Shown: positions 43,221 to 52,827, counted from the stretch's first letter. The stretch is 64,000 bases of DNA from Alphaproteobacteria bacterium (GCA_013372975.1 JABXIS010000021.1:1-64000); one strand, 5' to 3'. Notes: generated by a model not told the origin, from the sequence alone. Numbers and translations: made by a program.

Positions 43221-44060
43221 CTAGTCTCTGAGAAGTTCGTTGATGGAGGTTTTGGACCGGGTGCGTTCGTCCACGCGTTTCACGATCACGGCGCAGGCGA
43301 GGCTCGGGCCCGGTGTGCCGTCCTTGAGTGGCTTGCCAGGCAGGGCGCCGGGTACCACAACGCTGTAGGCAGGCACACGGCCCATGAACACCTCGCCGGT
43401 TTCCCGGTCAACCACCTTTGTGGAAGCGCCAAGGAACACACCCATGGATAGTACGGCGCCCTCTTCCACAACGACACCTTCAGCCACTTCAGACCGGGCG
43501 CCAATAAAGCAATTGTCTTCAATGATCACGGGGCCAGCCTGCAGGGGTTCGAGCACGCCGCCGATGCCAGCGCCGCCGGAGATATGTACATTCTTGCCGA
43601 TCTGCGCGCAGGAACCAACAGTAGCCCAGGTATCAACCATGGTGCCTTCGTCCACATAGGCGCCCAGGTTCACGAAGGATGGCATCAAGACAACACCTTT
43701 GCCAATGAAGGCCGAGCGGCGCACGATCGACCCCGGTACGGCACGGAAACCTGCCTCGGAAAACTGATCTGCACCCCAACCTTCAAATTTGGAAGGTACC
43801 TTGTCCCACCAGTTGGTATTTTCGCCGGGGCCGCCTTTGATGGCTTCCATGTCATTGAGGCGGAAGGAAAGCAGCACGGCTTTTTTCAGCCACTGGTTCA
43901 CAACCCATTCACCACTTTCCTTGGTGGCCACACGGGCTTCACCCGCATCCAGGAGGCCGAGCGCGGTATCAACAGCATCGCGGACTTCGCCCTTGGTGGC
44001 CGCATTCACCTGATCGCGGTTGTCAAAAGCATCGTTGATGATTGTCTCTAGCTGGCTCAT
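43221..44060 (-). CDS. dapD: Tetrahydrodipicolinate N-succinyltransferase
   Basis: A 279-residue trimeric left-handed beta-helix acyltransferase from the ATG at 44060, after AAGGA; an ATG at 44105 is less likely. The N-terminal helical region is followed by hexapeptide repeats (about 105-230: [20 protein letters not shown], then [28 protein letters not shown]). It succinylates tetrahydrodipicolinate, the step before DapC and DapE. dapE follows directly. The HAD gene upstream is the usual alphaproteobacterial neighbour. Confidence 0.95.
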   Translation of the reverse strand: MSQLETIINDAFDNRDQVNAATKGEVRDAVDTALGLLDAGEARVATKESGEWVVNQWLKKAVLLSFRLNDMEAIKGGPGENTNWWDKVPSKFEGWGADQFSEAGFRAVPGSIVRRSAFIGKGVVLMPSFVNLGAYVDEGTMVDTWATVGSCAQIGKNVHISGGAGIGGVLEPLQAGPVIIEDNCFIGARSEVAEGVVVEEGAVLSMGVFLGASTKVVDRETGEVFMGRVPAYSVVVPGALPGKPLKDGTPGPSLACAVIVKRVDERTRSKTSINELLRD

Positions 44061-44165
44061 GGGCGTGTCCTTACCGGTTACTCGTTTTGAAAATCGCAAG
44101 AACAATAGCGTCCGGTGCCTTCAAGTCAATCTGCTGAAAGCCCCGAATGCCCTAGAATTCCTTAC

Positions 44166-44858
44166 TTACCGGTTTAAAAAAGCGTGCAGCCAACGGGAAA
44201 GATTGTCGGTTTCAGCGTGCACTGTATCGGGATCATGATCGGCTTCACCCCATATACTGCCCGTGTTGATCCACACGGTTGCCATGCCAAGCCTGTGGGC
44301 TGGAATGAGGTTGCGGGCCATATCTTCAAACATGACCGCGCGCTTCGGGTCAATGCCATATTTGGAGATAAACTGGTCGTAAACCTCGGGCTTGGGCTTG
44401 GGTTCCAGCTTGGCTTCATGGATGTCGAAGATGTCTTCAAACTGATCGTCGATGCCCAGGCGTTTCAAAACTTGCGAGGCGTATTTTTCGTCCGCGTTGG
44501 TGAACACCACTTTCCGGCCTTGAAGTTTTTCGATGGCTGCGCGCAGGTGATCATCGCGTTCTATGGGCGAAAAATCGATGTCGTGCACGCTGTCCAGATA
44601 ATGATGGGGGTCAACGCTATGGTGCGCCATCAGGCCCTTCAGGGTGGTGCCATGTTCCAGCAGATATTGTTTCTGAACCTTCCGCGCATCAGTTGCGTTC
44701 ATGCCAAGAAGTGATTGCACATATTCGCCGATTTTTGTGTCAATCTGGCTGAAGAGATTGCATTCGGCGGCATATAGCGTGTTATCGAGATCGAATACCC
44801 AGACATCGCGTGGGCTATCAAAAGTAGGATGAAAAGTGTGTTTTGTTTGTTCTTGCAT
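44166..44858 (-). CDS. Pyrimidine 5'-nucleotidase-type HAD hydrolase
   Basis: A 230-residue HAD protein. VFDLDNTLYAAECNLF is motif I with the two catalytic Asp, VVFTNADEKYA is motif II, and FEDMARNLIPAHRLGM is motif IV. NTLY after the Asp pair is the mark of the SDT1/pyrimidine 5'-nucleotidase branch (TIGR01993). It would dephosphorylate UMP/CMP-like nucleotides or phosphosugars. It precedes dapD-dapE, an order shared by many alphaproteobacteria. Confidence 0.9.
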   Translation of the reverse strand: MQEQTKHTFHPTFDSPRDVWVFDLDNTLYAAECNLFSQIDTKIGEYVQSLLGMNATDARKVQKQYLLEHGTTLKGLMAHHSVDPHHYLDSVHDIDFSPIERDDHLRAAIEKLQGRKVVFTNADEKYASQVLKRLGIDDQFEDIFDIHEAKLEPKPKPEVYDQFISKYGIDPKRAVMFEDMARNLIPAHRLGMATVWINTGSIWGEADHDPDTVHAETDNLSRWLHAFLNR

Positions 44859-44922
44859 GGTTTCACTGATTATGCGCTTTAAGCCATTAAATCTACATTA
44901 ACCCTGCTCAGAATAGTTTTTT

Positions 44923-46647
44923 ATGGGGAAATCGAATGGTTTGGTGCAAACTATTCGAAACGAAAGGGAAATTGTGGCACCTCAGGCAAAAGAAAGACCG
45001 AATATCAGCGGTCTGGGCGGATCAAAATCCAGCGCGTTTCGGGTGAGCGCCAGCGGAGATGTTCTTGACCAGAGCACAACTGCGGACGCTCTCGTAACGC
45101 TGTGGAATGCTGATGAAGGCGCATTGCACGAGGTTGTGCATGAAGCGCTAACGTCAGGGTTGCCCACAGATGCCCGGATCGAGGACGGTGCAGGCGCCAC
45201 TTATTGGATTGTGGCCGTGCCGCAGGGCGAAGAATGCGTTGTCGTAACGCGTGATACCACTTTGCCCGATAAGGTAACCGAAGCGCTTCTGAGAAGCCGC
45301 ACAATGCTGAAGGAGCTGCTGGACGCGTCTGTTGATGTGGCCTTCGAGCTGGACCCGGAGGGTGTTTTTCGGTTTGTTTCGCCACATACAGCCTTTGGTG
45401 CGCAAACCGAGGCTTGGCTTGGCCACAGTGCCACCCAGATTTTCTGGCCAAATGGCGACGCGCCCGTACGCAATCCGTTTGCTGCCAGGACAAAAAGCCA
45501 GTTTGATAACGTACCAGTTGTTTTCTCCGGCACTGAAAAGCGTTGGCTGCATTTCAACGTGCACCCAATTGTAGGGCCGGGTGGGGATTTGCTGGGCCTT
45601 CGTGGTACTTGCCGGGACATGACCAAACGGTTCATGGCCGCGCGCAAGACCAAACAGGATGGCCTGCGGTTCATGCTGTTGCAGCGGATCACAGGGCTTC
45701 TAAACACCATTGAAAGTGCTGACGACCTTCTCGATAGCGCCTCCAGTACACTGCAGGAAGTGCTGCGGGCCGATATGGTTTGGGCCGCGGTTCACTATGA
45801 GCAAGGACTGGTGCCAAGTTCCATCGTGGGGACCTACCGTGAGATTGTTGACCTGGAAGGCATCTGGACACGGCTCAAGAAAGCGGATGCATCCGTGATC
45901 GAAGTGGCAGGTGCTGGCAGGCAGCATCTGGCGCTGATGATGCGCAGGGGGGAACGTGATCTGGGCATGATGGTCGTAAGCCGCGACACAGAAGTAAGCC
46001 CATGGTCAGATCAGGAAATCGAACTGCTTTCGGGTGTGGTTGATGTATTGACGGCAGCTTTTGGCAAGGCAGAGCTTATTGAAACCCTCTATCGGCTTTC
46101 CAGCAATGACGAACTGACGGGATTGATGAATCGCCGTGCGCTGACCGACACAATTGAAAGACGCCTCAAGCACCAAAGCCGGACAGGCCTATCAGGTTGT
46201 TTTGTGTTCATCGATCTGGATTTCTTCAAGGAAGTGAATGACACCCTTGGCCACAAAGCTGGCGATGACGCCCTCAAGATGGTGGCGGCAAAAATGCAGG
46301 CCATGATCCGTCCTTGCGATTATGCGGGCCGATATGGTGGTGACGAATTTGTGGTTTGGCTTGAGGATATGCAAGCCGATGTGGCGGCAGAGAAGATACG
46401 AGCGCTGTTGGATGAAATGCCGAATATCCGTGAAGAGATTGGTGCTGCAGATTTGCGGCTGTGTGCATCTGTTGGCATATGCCAGTCTTTGCCGGGGAAG
46501 GACCTGTCCTTTGCCGAGCTGGCTGATATAGCAGATAGCACACTTTATGAAGTGAAACAGGCGGGCAAAGGCGATATCGCCATTACAAAACGTGATGAAG
46601 ACGCTTCCGAGGGCGCAGTGAAAGAGGATGCAGAGTATGTTGGGTAA
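44923..46647 (+). CDS. PAS/GAF-type diguanylate cyclase
   Basis: A 574-residue cytoplasmic regulator. A PAS-like region (about 120-235, LLDASVDVAFELDPEGVFRFVS) and a GAF-like region (about 250-390) precede a GGDEF domain (about 400-560). The active-site motif is RYGGDEFVVW, and RPCD five residues before it is an intact inhibitory I-site, so product feedback is expected. It makes cyclic di-GMP. The next gene starts inside its last ten bases, so they are coupled. It is divergent from the HAD gene across about 64 bases. Confidence 0.93.
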   Translation: MGKSNGLVQTIRNEREIVAPQAKERPNISGLGGSKSSAFRVSASGDVLDQSTTADALVTLWNADEGALHEVVHEALTSGLPTDARIEDGAGATYWIVAVPQGEECVVVTRDTTLPDKVTEALLRSRTMLKELLDASVDVAFELDPEGVFRFVSPHTAFGAQTEAWLGHSATQIFWPNGDAPVRNPFAARTKSQFDNVPVVFSGTEKRWLHFNVHPIVGPGGDLLGLRGTCRDMTKRFMAARKTKQDGLRFMLLQRITGLLNTIESADDLLDSASSTLQEVLRADMVWAAVHYEQGLVPSSIVGTYREIVDLEGIWTRLKKADASVIEVAGAGRQHLALMMRRGERDLGMMVVSRDTEVSPWSDQEIELLSGVVDVLTAAFGKAELIETLYRLSSNDELTGLMNRRALTDTIERRLKHQSRTGLSGCFVFIDLDFFKEVNDTLGHKAGDDALKMVAAKMQAMIRPCDYAGRYGGDEFVVWLEDMQADVAAEKIRALLDEMPNIREEIGAADLRLCASVGICQSLPGKDLSFAELADIADSTLYEVKQAGKGDIAITKRDEDASEGAVKEDAEYVG

Positions 46648-47920
46648 GCTTAAATCACTCTTTGGAGGGGATAAGGCCGGTAAAAAGGGCGTCGTTTTGC
46701 CAGCGACACTGACCAAAGAGGCGGAGCAGCAGATCCTCAAGGACGGTTCGCAGGATCAGAAGCAGGCATTGGCCAAGCGTACAGATGCGCGCCCTGAAGT
46801 CCTCTATTTTCTGGCAGAAGACGCTTCCCCCGAAATTCGCCGTGCAATTGCGCAAAACCCCTCCACTCCCATACAGGCTGCAGAGAAGCTGACCAGCGAT
46901 GAGGATGAAGAGGTGCGGTCAGAACTTGCGCGCAAGATTGGCCGTTTGGTGCCTGGGCTGGAACCCGGCGAGCAAACCGCCCTTCGGGAAAAAGCAATCA
47001 GCATTCTGGAATCCCTCGCAGCAGATCAGCTACCCAAGGTGCGGGCCTATGTGGCGGAGGAAATCAAAAGTGCTGACGGTGTGCCGAAAGGGCTGGTTGA
47101 CAAGCTGGCACGAGACGTTGAGGAAATTGTCTGTGGCCCGATCCTGCAATATTCCCCGCTTTTGAATGATGACGACCTGCGCGAGATCATTGCCGCAGGT
47201 GTATCCGGTGGCGCGCTGAAGTCCATCGCCAGCCGTGCGCTTGTTAGCGAAGATGTTTCCGCCGATATTGCCGCGACACTGGATGTGCCAGCGATAGCAG
47301 CCCTTCTGACCAACACCAACGCCCAAATTCGCGAAGACACACTTGATCAGATCATTGATCATGCCCAAACGGTTGAAGATCTGCATGCGCCTGTTGCCCT
47401 GCGGCCGCAGCTTTCCATTCGGGCGATGAAGCGGGTGGCCGGATTTGTTGCCTCGGCCCTCGTACATGCCATGATGGAGCAAGCTGACCTACCGGAAGAT
47501 CAGGCCGAAGAACTGCTTGAGCGTGTGCGCGACCGGTTGCAAACCGAACGTGTGGGCGAAGATGAAGAAAAGGAGTTGGCCAAGCAGGCCATGTCCTATT
47601 TCGAGCAGGGCGTGCTTGATGACAAATTCATCCATGAACAGATTGAAGCCAACAGGCGAGAGCTTCTGTTGCAATGCCTGGCAGTGATGGCTGATATCCC
47701 GGCCAAGACGGTGCGCCAGATTATCCATTCCAAAAGTGGTCGTGCCGTAACAGCGTTAGCGTGGAAGGCGGGACTTGGCATGCGGACTGCTTATGAGCTG
47801 CAAACCAAATATGCATTGGTGCCTACGGCTCAGCTGCTTAGCGCCAAAGAAGGCAACAAATATCCGATTGATGACAACGAATTGGATTGGCACCTGAGCT
47901 ATTTTGTTGAGCAGGCCTAA
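46637..47920 (+). CDS. DUF2336-domain protein
   Basis: A 427-residue soluble protein from the ATG at 46637 (an ATG at 46628 is nearly as good); both overlap the end of the diguanylate cyclase gene. Helical HEAT-like repeats are visible in ALAKRTDARPEVLYFLAEDA, given here as its core. The second half is the DUF2336 region typical of alphaproteobacteria (YFEQGVLDDKFIHE, TVRQIIHSKSG, WKAGLGMRTAYELQ). The family has no proven function. Coupling to a diguanylate cyclase suggests a link to cyclic di-GMP signalling, as inference. Confidence 0.88.
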   Translation: MLGKLKSLFGGDKAGKKGVVLPATLTKEAEQQILKDGSQDQKQALAKRTDARPEVLYFLAEDASPEIRRAIAQNPSTPIQAAEKLTSDEDEEVRSELARKIGRLVPGLEPGEQTALREKAISILESLAADQLPKVRAYVAEEIKSADGVPKGLVDKLARDVEEIVCGPILQYSPLLNDDDLREIIAAGVSGGALKSIASRALVSEDVSADIAATLDVPAIAALLTNTNAQIREDTLDQIIDHAQTVEDLHAPVALRPQLSIRAMKRVAGFVASALVHAMMEQADLPEDQAEELLERVRDRLQTERVGEDEEKELAKQAMSYFEQGVLDDKFIHEQIEANRRELLLQCLAVMADIPAKTVRQIIHSKSGRAVTALAWKAGLGMRTAYELQTKYALVPTAQLLSAKEGNKYPIDDNELDWHLSYFVEQA

Positions 47921-47971
47921 GCGTTGGGGAGATGCAGCCTTGGCTGCACCTCGGTGTCTCGACAGAAATAA

Positions 47972-48814
47972 TCAAAACTCAATGGTCATGGATGCGAAAT
48001 CGGCGATGCTGACACCATCGAGGTAGATGTCGTTACCATTGCCGGTTTCGATCAATACGCCATAAACGGTGCCATCTTCTGCAGCACTTTCCGTGGCGTG
48101 TGCCATAAGGCTTTCGATATCAGTGAAGTCGATATGCGTGCCACTTAGGTCAAGCACATCGTCTGTGACATCGAAACCAGTGACGGTGTCGTTGCCGTGA
48201 TCAGCCTTGAAAATAAACACATCGCTTTCTTCTGTCGCATAGAAGAAATCGTTGCCGGTGGTGCCTTCGCCGCCACCGTCAATGTTATTTTCAGGTATAC
48301 TGATCAAACCGTCTTCACCGTCAATTGGTCCAGCTCCGTCACCGATGCCACCGTCCGGTTCAACCGGAATTGGGCCATCGATCGGGATTGGACCAGCACC
48401 GTCACCAATGCCACCGTCAGGCTCTACCGGAATTGGATTATCCAATTCGCCAGTTCCTTCAGATGATACGGTATCGTCGCCACCGTCCAGTGGTTCCGCA
48501 CCGTCACCGATGCCGCCGTCTGGTTCTACCGGAATAGGACCATCAAGCGGGCCCGCACCGTCGCCAATGCCACCGTCAGAATCGACGGGAATTGGCTCCC
48601 CGATTGGCCCAGCCCCATCGCCGATACCCCCATCAGGCTCGACTGGAAGTGGATCAACCAGTTCATACAAAAGCGGAACACCGGACTCTGGTGATACAGG
48701 CCCCTCAAAGTGCAAGCTGAAATGGCTGTCGTCCCAAATCGGCTCTATCATGGCACCGGGAGCGGTAAAACCGCCGAGGCTCCCCGGAAACCATGCCCCT
48801 ACTATATTGATCAA
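47972..48814 (-). CDS. Repeat-rich candidate type I secretion substrate with RTX-like C-terminus
   Basis: A 280-residue, very acidic protein with almost no Lys/Arg and no N-terminal signal peptide. Five copies of a PIPVEPDGGIGDGAGP unit fill about residues 55-165. After a Gly-rich linker (NNIDGGGEGTTGNDFFYATE) the C-terminal 100 residues have the look of RTX-type domains: DVFIFKADHGNDTVTGFD, VTDDVLDLSGTHIDF and ending ADFASMTIEF, which fits an uncleaved type I secretion signal. No transporter genes are nearby. The role is unknown; adhesion or calcium-dependent folding is possible. Confidence 0.72.
   Translation of the reverse strand: MINIVGAWFPGSLGGFTAPGAMIEPIWDDSHFSLHFEGPVSPESGVPLLYELVDPLPVEPDGGIGDGAGPIGEPIPVDSDGGIGDGAGPLDGPIPVEPDGGIGDGAEPLDGGDDTVSSEGTGELDNPIPVEPDGGIGDGAGPIPIDGPIPVEPDGGIGDGAGPIDGEDGLISIPENNIDGGGEGTTGNDFFYATEESDVFIFKADHGNDTVTGFDVTDDVLDLSGTHIDFTDIESLMAHATESAAEDGTVYGVLIETGNGNDIYLDGVSIADFASMTIEF
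48325..48650 (-). repeat. In-frame tandem repeats in the acidic protein gene
   Basis: Five imperfect DNA repeats, mostly of about 57 bases (19 codons), encode the PIPVEPDGGIGDGAGP-type units; a longer insert separates units 3 and 4. Codon choice differs between copies, so the amino acid pattern is conserved better than the DNA. Confidence 0.8.
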
Positions 48815-48850
48815 AATACCTCTCCTTTTTTGATCTATAGCGTCCCAAAT

Positions 48851-48871
48851 GCCAGCGCAGGTTGCGCTGGC
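48851..48871. other. Perfect hairpin upstream of the repeat-rich gene
   Basis: GCCAGCGCA and TGCGCTGGC are perfect 9-base arms around GGT. It lies between argB and the repeat protein gene, both on the minus strand. No T run follows, so it could be an operator, a leader hairpin or a weak argB terminator. Confidence 0.45.
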
Positions 48872-48963
48872 GGGGGCATCATCGGGGAGGTGTCATGAAC
48901 CATATATGAACGCGAAGTTCAGAAAGGCATTCAGGTTTGTTCAGATGGAAATAAATCTTTGGT

Positions 48964-49866
48964 TTAGGCTCGGATCAGGGTACCTGCACCGCGTTCTGTG
49001 AAGATTTCAAGAAGGATCGCGTGGGTTACCCGGCCATCCAGAATAACCGCGCCATTCACGCCTTTGGTCACTGCGTTCACACAGGTTTCCACTTTTGGCA
49101 TCATGCCGCCCGTGATTGTGCCGTCGGCCACAAGCTCATCTATATCCTCGCCAGTCAATTCGGTAAGCAGTTCCCCATCTTTGCTGAGAACGCCGGCTAC
49201 GTCTGTCAGCAAAAAGAAGCGGCGTGCCCCAAGGGCCCCCGCAATGGCTCCCGCCATTGTGTCGGCGTTGATATTGTAGGTATTGCCGTCAGCGCCCGCC
49301 GCGATCGGTGATATCACCGGGATAATACCGTTGGCGATACTTTGCTTGATAATGGTTGGGTCAACATGCGTTGGTTCACCCACAAAACCAAAGTCGATTA
49401 CCTTTTCGATATTGCTGTCAGGGTCCGGTTTTGTACGTTCCATCTTTGTGGCCGTAACAAGTGAACTATCTTTGCCCGAAAGCCCGATGGCACGCCCACC
49501 TACGGAATTAATGTCTGCCACAATGGATTTACAGATTGAACCACACAGAACCATTTCGGCAATATCAACAGTGGCCTTGCAGGTAACGCGCAAGCCGTCG
49601 ACAAACTCTGTCTGGATCGACAGTTTCTTGAGCATTTCACCAATTTGTGGCCCGCCGCCATGCACAACAACCGGGTTGATACCAACCTGCTTCAGAAGCG
49701 TGATGTCTTGTGCAAATTGTTTTGCCAGTGCGGGGTCGCCCATGGCATGGCCGCCGTATTTGATTACGAAGGTCTCGCCCGCGTATTTGCGCATGTAGGG
49801 CAACGCTTCCACAAGCGTTGCGGCTTTTTTCTGAAGTTTCTTCTTGTCGCGGTCCACGATGATCAT
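48964..49866 (-). CDS. argB: Acetylglutamate kinase
   Basis: A 300-residue amino acid kinase. [11 protein letters not shown] is the ATP loop, [16 protein letters not shown] binds acetylglutamate, and [17 protein letters not shown] is the second nucleotide region. The N-terminal 25 residues include an extra helix, as in arginine-inhibited hexameric forms. It phosphorylates N-acetylglutamate in arginine synthesis. It is a single gene here. The HAD-dapD-dapE block, its usual alphaproteobacterial neighbour, lies about 4 kb away. Confidence 0.96.
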   Translation of the reverse strand: MIIVDRDKKKLQKKAATLVEALPYMRKYAGETFVIKYGGHAMGDPALAKQFAQDITLLKQVGINPVVVHGGGPQIGEMLKKLSIQTEFVDGLRVTCKATVDIAEMVLCGSICKSIVADINSVGGRAIGLSGKDSSLVTATKMERTKPDPDSNIEKVIDFGFVGEPTHVDPTIIKQSIANGIIPVISPIAAGADGNTYNINADTMAGAIAGALGARRFFLLTDVAGVLSKDGELLTELTGEDIDELVADGTITGGMMPKVETCVNAVTKGVNGAVILDGRVTHAILLEIFTERGAGTLIRA

Positions 49867-49920
49867 GACCTTTGTTCCGTGAAAAAGATGTGACAGAATC
49901 GTTTAAGGCCAAGGCGGCCC

Positions 49921-50637
49921 CTAGTCAAACCTGTAACCACCAAAATTTGTAGGCCGGTCGTCAGTCAGCATCACCCCAAGTGTCATCAGGATTTCTGACG
50001 CATAATAGGTTACCCAAACGATATAGCCTGTCCAGGCTGGCACATCCATAAACTGGTCTGCACCAAGAAGAGCATCGGAAATCACGAACAGGATGGCCCC
50101 GATACCAGTGAGGCGAAAAGGGAATTTGCTAAGAAGCGCTGTTGTTGCCATTGCCGTCAGAATGGCCGTATAGGCAAACACATACATGCGCATATCGCCA
50201 AGGCTGTCATACATGAAATAGCCAGCCAGGAAGGCAAACAACCACAATAGCGATGCCAGTCGAACAGGAAGGGTGCCCACTTCATCAAATGGACGCCTGT
50301 TCGAAATATACAGCACAATGAAAATGATATGGGCGACCATGAAGCCCATAAGCCCACGCAGGAAAGCCTGTTCGTGCGGCCAGGCGATCAATATATCACC
50401 TGCGACAGATGCGGCGAGCGCAAGAAACAGGAGCGCATGGCCAAAGGTGCGAACATTCACAGCAACAAACAGGGCAAGGAAGCTGACGGCGCTGGCCTTG
50501 GTCAAAATCTGCCAGAGCGTGCCGTCAGGGTACCAGCCGCCACCATAGAGAACAGCGCCAACAAGCGACAAAACGATAAAACTTTGTCCGATGGCCTCAA
50601 GGACCGGGCGTTTGCGTCGGCTGAAAATACGTGTCAC
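49921..50637 (-). CDS. YhhN-family membrane protein (lysoplasmalogenase-like)
   Basis: A 238-residue membrane protein with about eight hydrophobic segments. SVAGDILIAWPHEQAFLRGL and the later VISDALLGADQF contain the two Asp residues conserved in the YhhN/TMEM86 family; the animal member TMEM86B is a lysoplasmalogenase. Bacterial members are assumed to be lysolipid hydrolases, but plasmalogens are rare in aerobes, so the real substrate is open. It starts 104 bases from the LplT-like gene's end and may share its transcript. Confidence 0.87.
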   Translation of the reverse strand: MTRIFSRRKRPVLEAIGQSFIVLSLVGAVLYGGGWYPDGTLWQILTKASAVSFLALFVAVNVRTFGHALLFLALAASVAGDILIAWPHEQAFLRGLMGFMVAHIIFIVLYISNRRPFDEVGTLPVRLASLLWLFAFLAGYFMYDSLGDMRMYVFAYTAILTAMATTALLSKFPFRLTGIGAILFVISDALLGADQFMDVPAWTGYIVWVTYYASEILMTLGVMLTDDRPTNFGGYRFD

Positions 50638-50740
50638 CAGAATGTCCTCCTCATGCCACTATAGGCACGACAGGTCGATAGCCACAAGTCTTTGATTCAA
50701 ATGTAGCAATCATTGTCGGCGCAGGCAAATTGCAATGCGT

Positions 50741-52045
50741 TTACAGTGCGTTCAACCGCTCCCTGAGGCGCTTGGCGGCGGGCAGGATCAGGATGTTAGC
50801 AAAGGCATAAAGGATCAAAACGCCAGTGGTGGTGAGGCCAAGAGCGATGAGGCCTGCGGCGATGATGGTGCCGCCCGCCATGAAGCCGCTGTTGACGATG
50901 TTATTGGCGGCGATCATGCGGGACCGTTCGGCGCGCGGCGTATGGGCTTGCAAGACGGCATAGAGAGGTACAATCACCATGCCGGCCGTGATTGCCACGC
51001 CGATGAGGGCCACAACAATCAGAATATTTACGGGAGAGGCAATAAACGCCGCCATAGGCAACAGAGGAGTGTTGGACATGTCCACTTCTGGCGCGGGTGG
51101 CAGCAATAGGCATAGGGCAAGGCTCACGCCGCCCAGGGCCCACAAGGCCGGGGTGGCAAGCTTGGCCGAAACCTGGCCTTTTAGAAGCTTGGCGCACAGA
51201 AGTGATCCCACACCGATGCCGACAGAAAAACCGGCGATGATCAGCGTGACAACTGTCTCGTCGCCCTGTAGGCGGTTTTTCACAATATCCGGTATCTGCG
51301 TGATGTAGATGGATCCATATAGCCAAATCCAGCTGATGCCGATGATGGCCGGGCGGGCAATAGGGCTTTGCCACGCGCTCCTGAGCTGATGCCCGGTGGC
51401 TCGGAAAATATTCAGGTCCAGCTTCAGGTCTGGCGCTGCAGGGTCGGTTTTTGGGACCATAGAGCCCGAAAGTACCCCGGTTATGGCAACAAGGATCATT
51501 AAGGCCGAGATCATCAGCCCGCCGCTATCACCTTGCAACACCACCACGCCACCGATCAGTATGCCGATCAGGATGGCGATGAAGGTGCCTGCTTCTACTA
51601 GCGCATTGGCGCCCAGAAGTTCGTCTGGTTTCATCAGGTCGGGCAGGATGCCGTATTTGATGGGCCCGAAGAAGGTGCTTTGAAGGCCAAGGCCTGACAG
51701 CACGGCCACCAATAGTGGCAGGCTGTTTGTATGGAAAGCCACCAGCCCCAGTAGCATCAGGCCCACTTCCCAGATCTTGATCCAGAATATCTGGCGCGAT
51801 TTTTCGAACTTGTCCGCCAATTGCCCGGCCACTGCAGAAAACAGGAAATAGGGCAGGATAAAGAGCCCGATTGCCAGATTGTTGAGGATGGCGGGATGCA
51901 TGCCCACTTCCGCTGCAAGGCGGAAGGTGATCAGCATGATGAGTGCTTGCCGGAACAGATTATCGTTCAAGGCCCCCAGGAACTGGGTAACAAACAGCGG
52001 CAAAAAACGGCGCGTAGCAAAGAGGGTGAGTTGCGTGCGGCCCAC
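50741..52045 (-). CDS. MFS transporter, LplT-like lysophospholipid flippase
   Basis: A 434-residue transporter with about twelve helices. VTQFLGALNDNLFRQALIML near the start and QSTFFGPIKYGILPDL after helix 5 are the marks of the LplT/Aas-associated MFS group. LplT moves lysophospholipids inward for reacylation. In many bacteria the partner acyltransferase is fused or adjacent; here none is. A YhhN-like lysolipase gene lies downstream, which would fit lysolipid metabolism, though this is inference. A CDF-like gene stops nine bases upstream. Confidence 0.85.
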   Translation of the reverse strand: MGRTQLTLFATRRFLPLFVTQFLGALNDNLFRQALIMLITFRLAAEVGMHPAILNNLAIGLFILPYFLFSAVAGQLADKFEKSRQIFWIKIWEVGLMLLGLVAFHTNSLPLLVAVLSGLGLQSTFFGPIKYGILPDLMKPDELLGANALVEAGTFIAILIGILIGGVVVLQGDSGGLMISALMILVAITGVLSGSMVPKTDPAAPDLKLDLNIFRATGHQLRSAWQSPIARPAIIGISWIWLYGSIYITQIPDIVKNRLQGDETVVTLIIAGFSVGIGVGSLLCAKLLKGQVSAKLATPALWALGGVSLALCLLLPPAPEVDMSNTPLLPMAAFIASPVNILIVVALIGVAITAGMVIVPLYAVLQAHTPRAERSRMIAANNIVNSGFMAGGTIIAAGLIALGLTTTGVLILYAFANILILPAAKRLRERLNAL

Positions 52046-52053
52046 CGGTCGTC

Positions 52054-52683
52054 CTATTCCGCTGCGGCAGTATGGTGGTGTGCAAGCTCGTGATTGGCTT
52101 GCTTGATGATCTGGAAAGAACCCATGAGGAAGATGGTGGCCATGGCCGCCGCCACAATCACATCAGGCCACCCTGTGCCCGTGGCCCAAACGCCCGAGGC
52201 CGCGATCATCACCATCACATTGCCGATGGCGTCATTGCGGCTGCAGAGCCACACAGAGCGCACGTTGGCATCGCCATCCTTGAAACGCACCAGCAACAGC
52301 ACGCTGGCGAGGTTGGCTGCAAGGGCTGCAGCACCCACCGAGCCCATGATCAGGGCCGCAGGCTGGTTCAGGTAGAAAACCGTGTAGAGCGTGGACCCGA
52401 GAACCCATAGTCCCATCACCGACAGGCTAATTCCTTTGAGGAGCGCGGCGCGCGCGCGGATAATGCCGGATTTGCCAATTACATAGAGGGAAAGCGCATA
52501 GGTGCAGGTGTCACCCAGGAAATCGAGGGCATCTGCCTTCAATGCCTGGCTTTGGCCTACGAAACCCATAGGCATTTCAACCAGGAACATGATGGCATTG
52601 ATGAAGATTACAAGGATCAGGGCCCGCTTGTAGCGTGGGTCCATGCCTTCAAATTTCACTTCATGACAACAATGTGCGCCCAT
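52054..52683 (-). CDS. Cation diffusion facilitator-type transporter
   Basis: A 209-residue membrane protein with six hydrophobic segments. GQSQALKADALDFLGDT has the Asp residues of the CDF metal site and CSRNDAIGNVMVMIA the second half-site. The N-terminal GAHCCHEVKFEG and C-terminal HELAHHHTAA are His/Cys-rich and could bind metal. The usual C-terminal cytoplasmic domain is missing. Zinc, cobalt or related metal export is likely. It stops nine bases before the LplT-like gene. Confidence 0.85.
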   Translation of the reverse strand: MGAHCCHEVKFEGMDPRYKRALILVIFINAIMFLVEMPMGFVGQSQALKADALDFLGDTCTYALSLYVIGKSGIIRARAALLKGISLSVMGLWVLGSTLYTVFYLNQPAALIMGSVGAAALAANLASVLLLVRFKDGDANVRSVWLCSRNDAIGNVMVMIAASGVWATGTGWPDVIVAAAMATIFLMGSFQIIKQANHELAHHHTAAAE

Positions 52684-52827
52684 ATTCCATCCTCTGCTTG
52701 CCCTCTATTTGGCCCCATAGGCCCTTGGTGTGCAAGGGAAATTTCTGGATGATATTCCATTACATATTTGCCAAACGGGTGCCTCTTTTGCCAAGATGGC
52801 CGGGCACTTGGGGAAAGCAGGAATTTC

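Noticed and set aside
48325-48650. Regular repeats as a possible CRISPR array
   Set aside because: Repeats are in frame, imperfect and without unique spacers; they encode protein repeats.
48252-48833. Pro/Ser-rich plus-strand frame opposite the repeat protein
   Set aside because: It is the antisense of the GGIGDGAGP repeats. The minus frame has an RTX-like end and makes biological sense.
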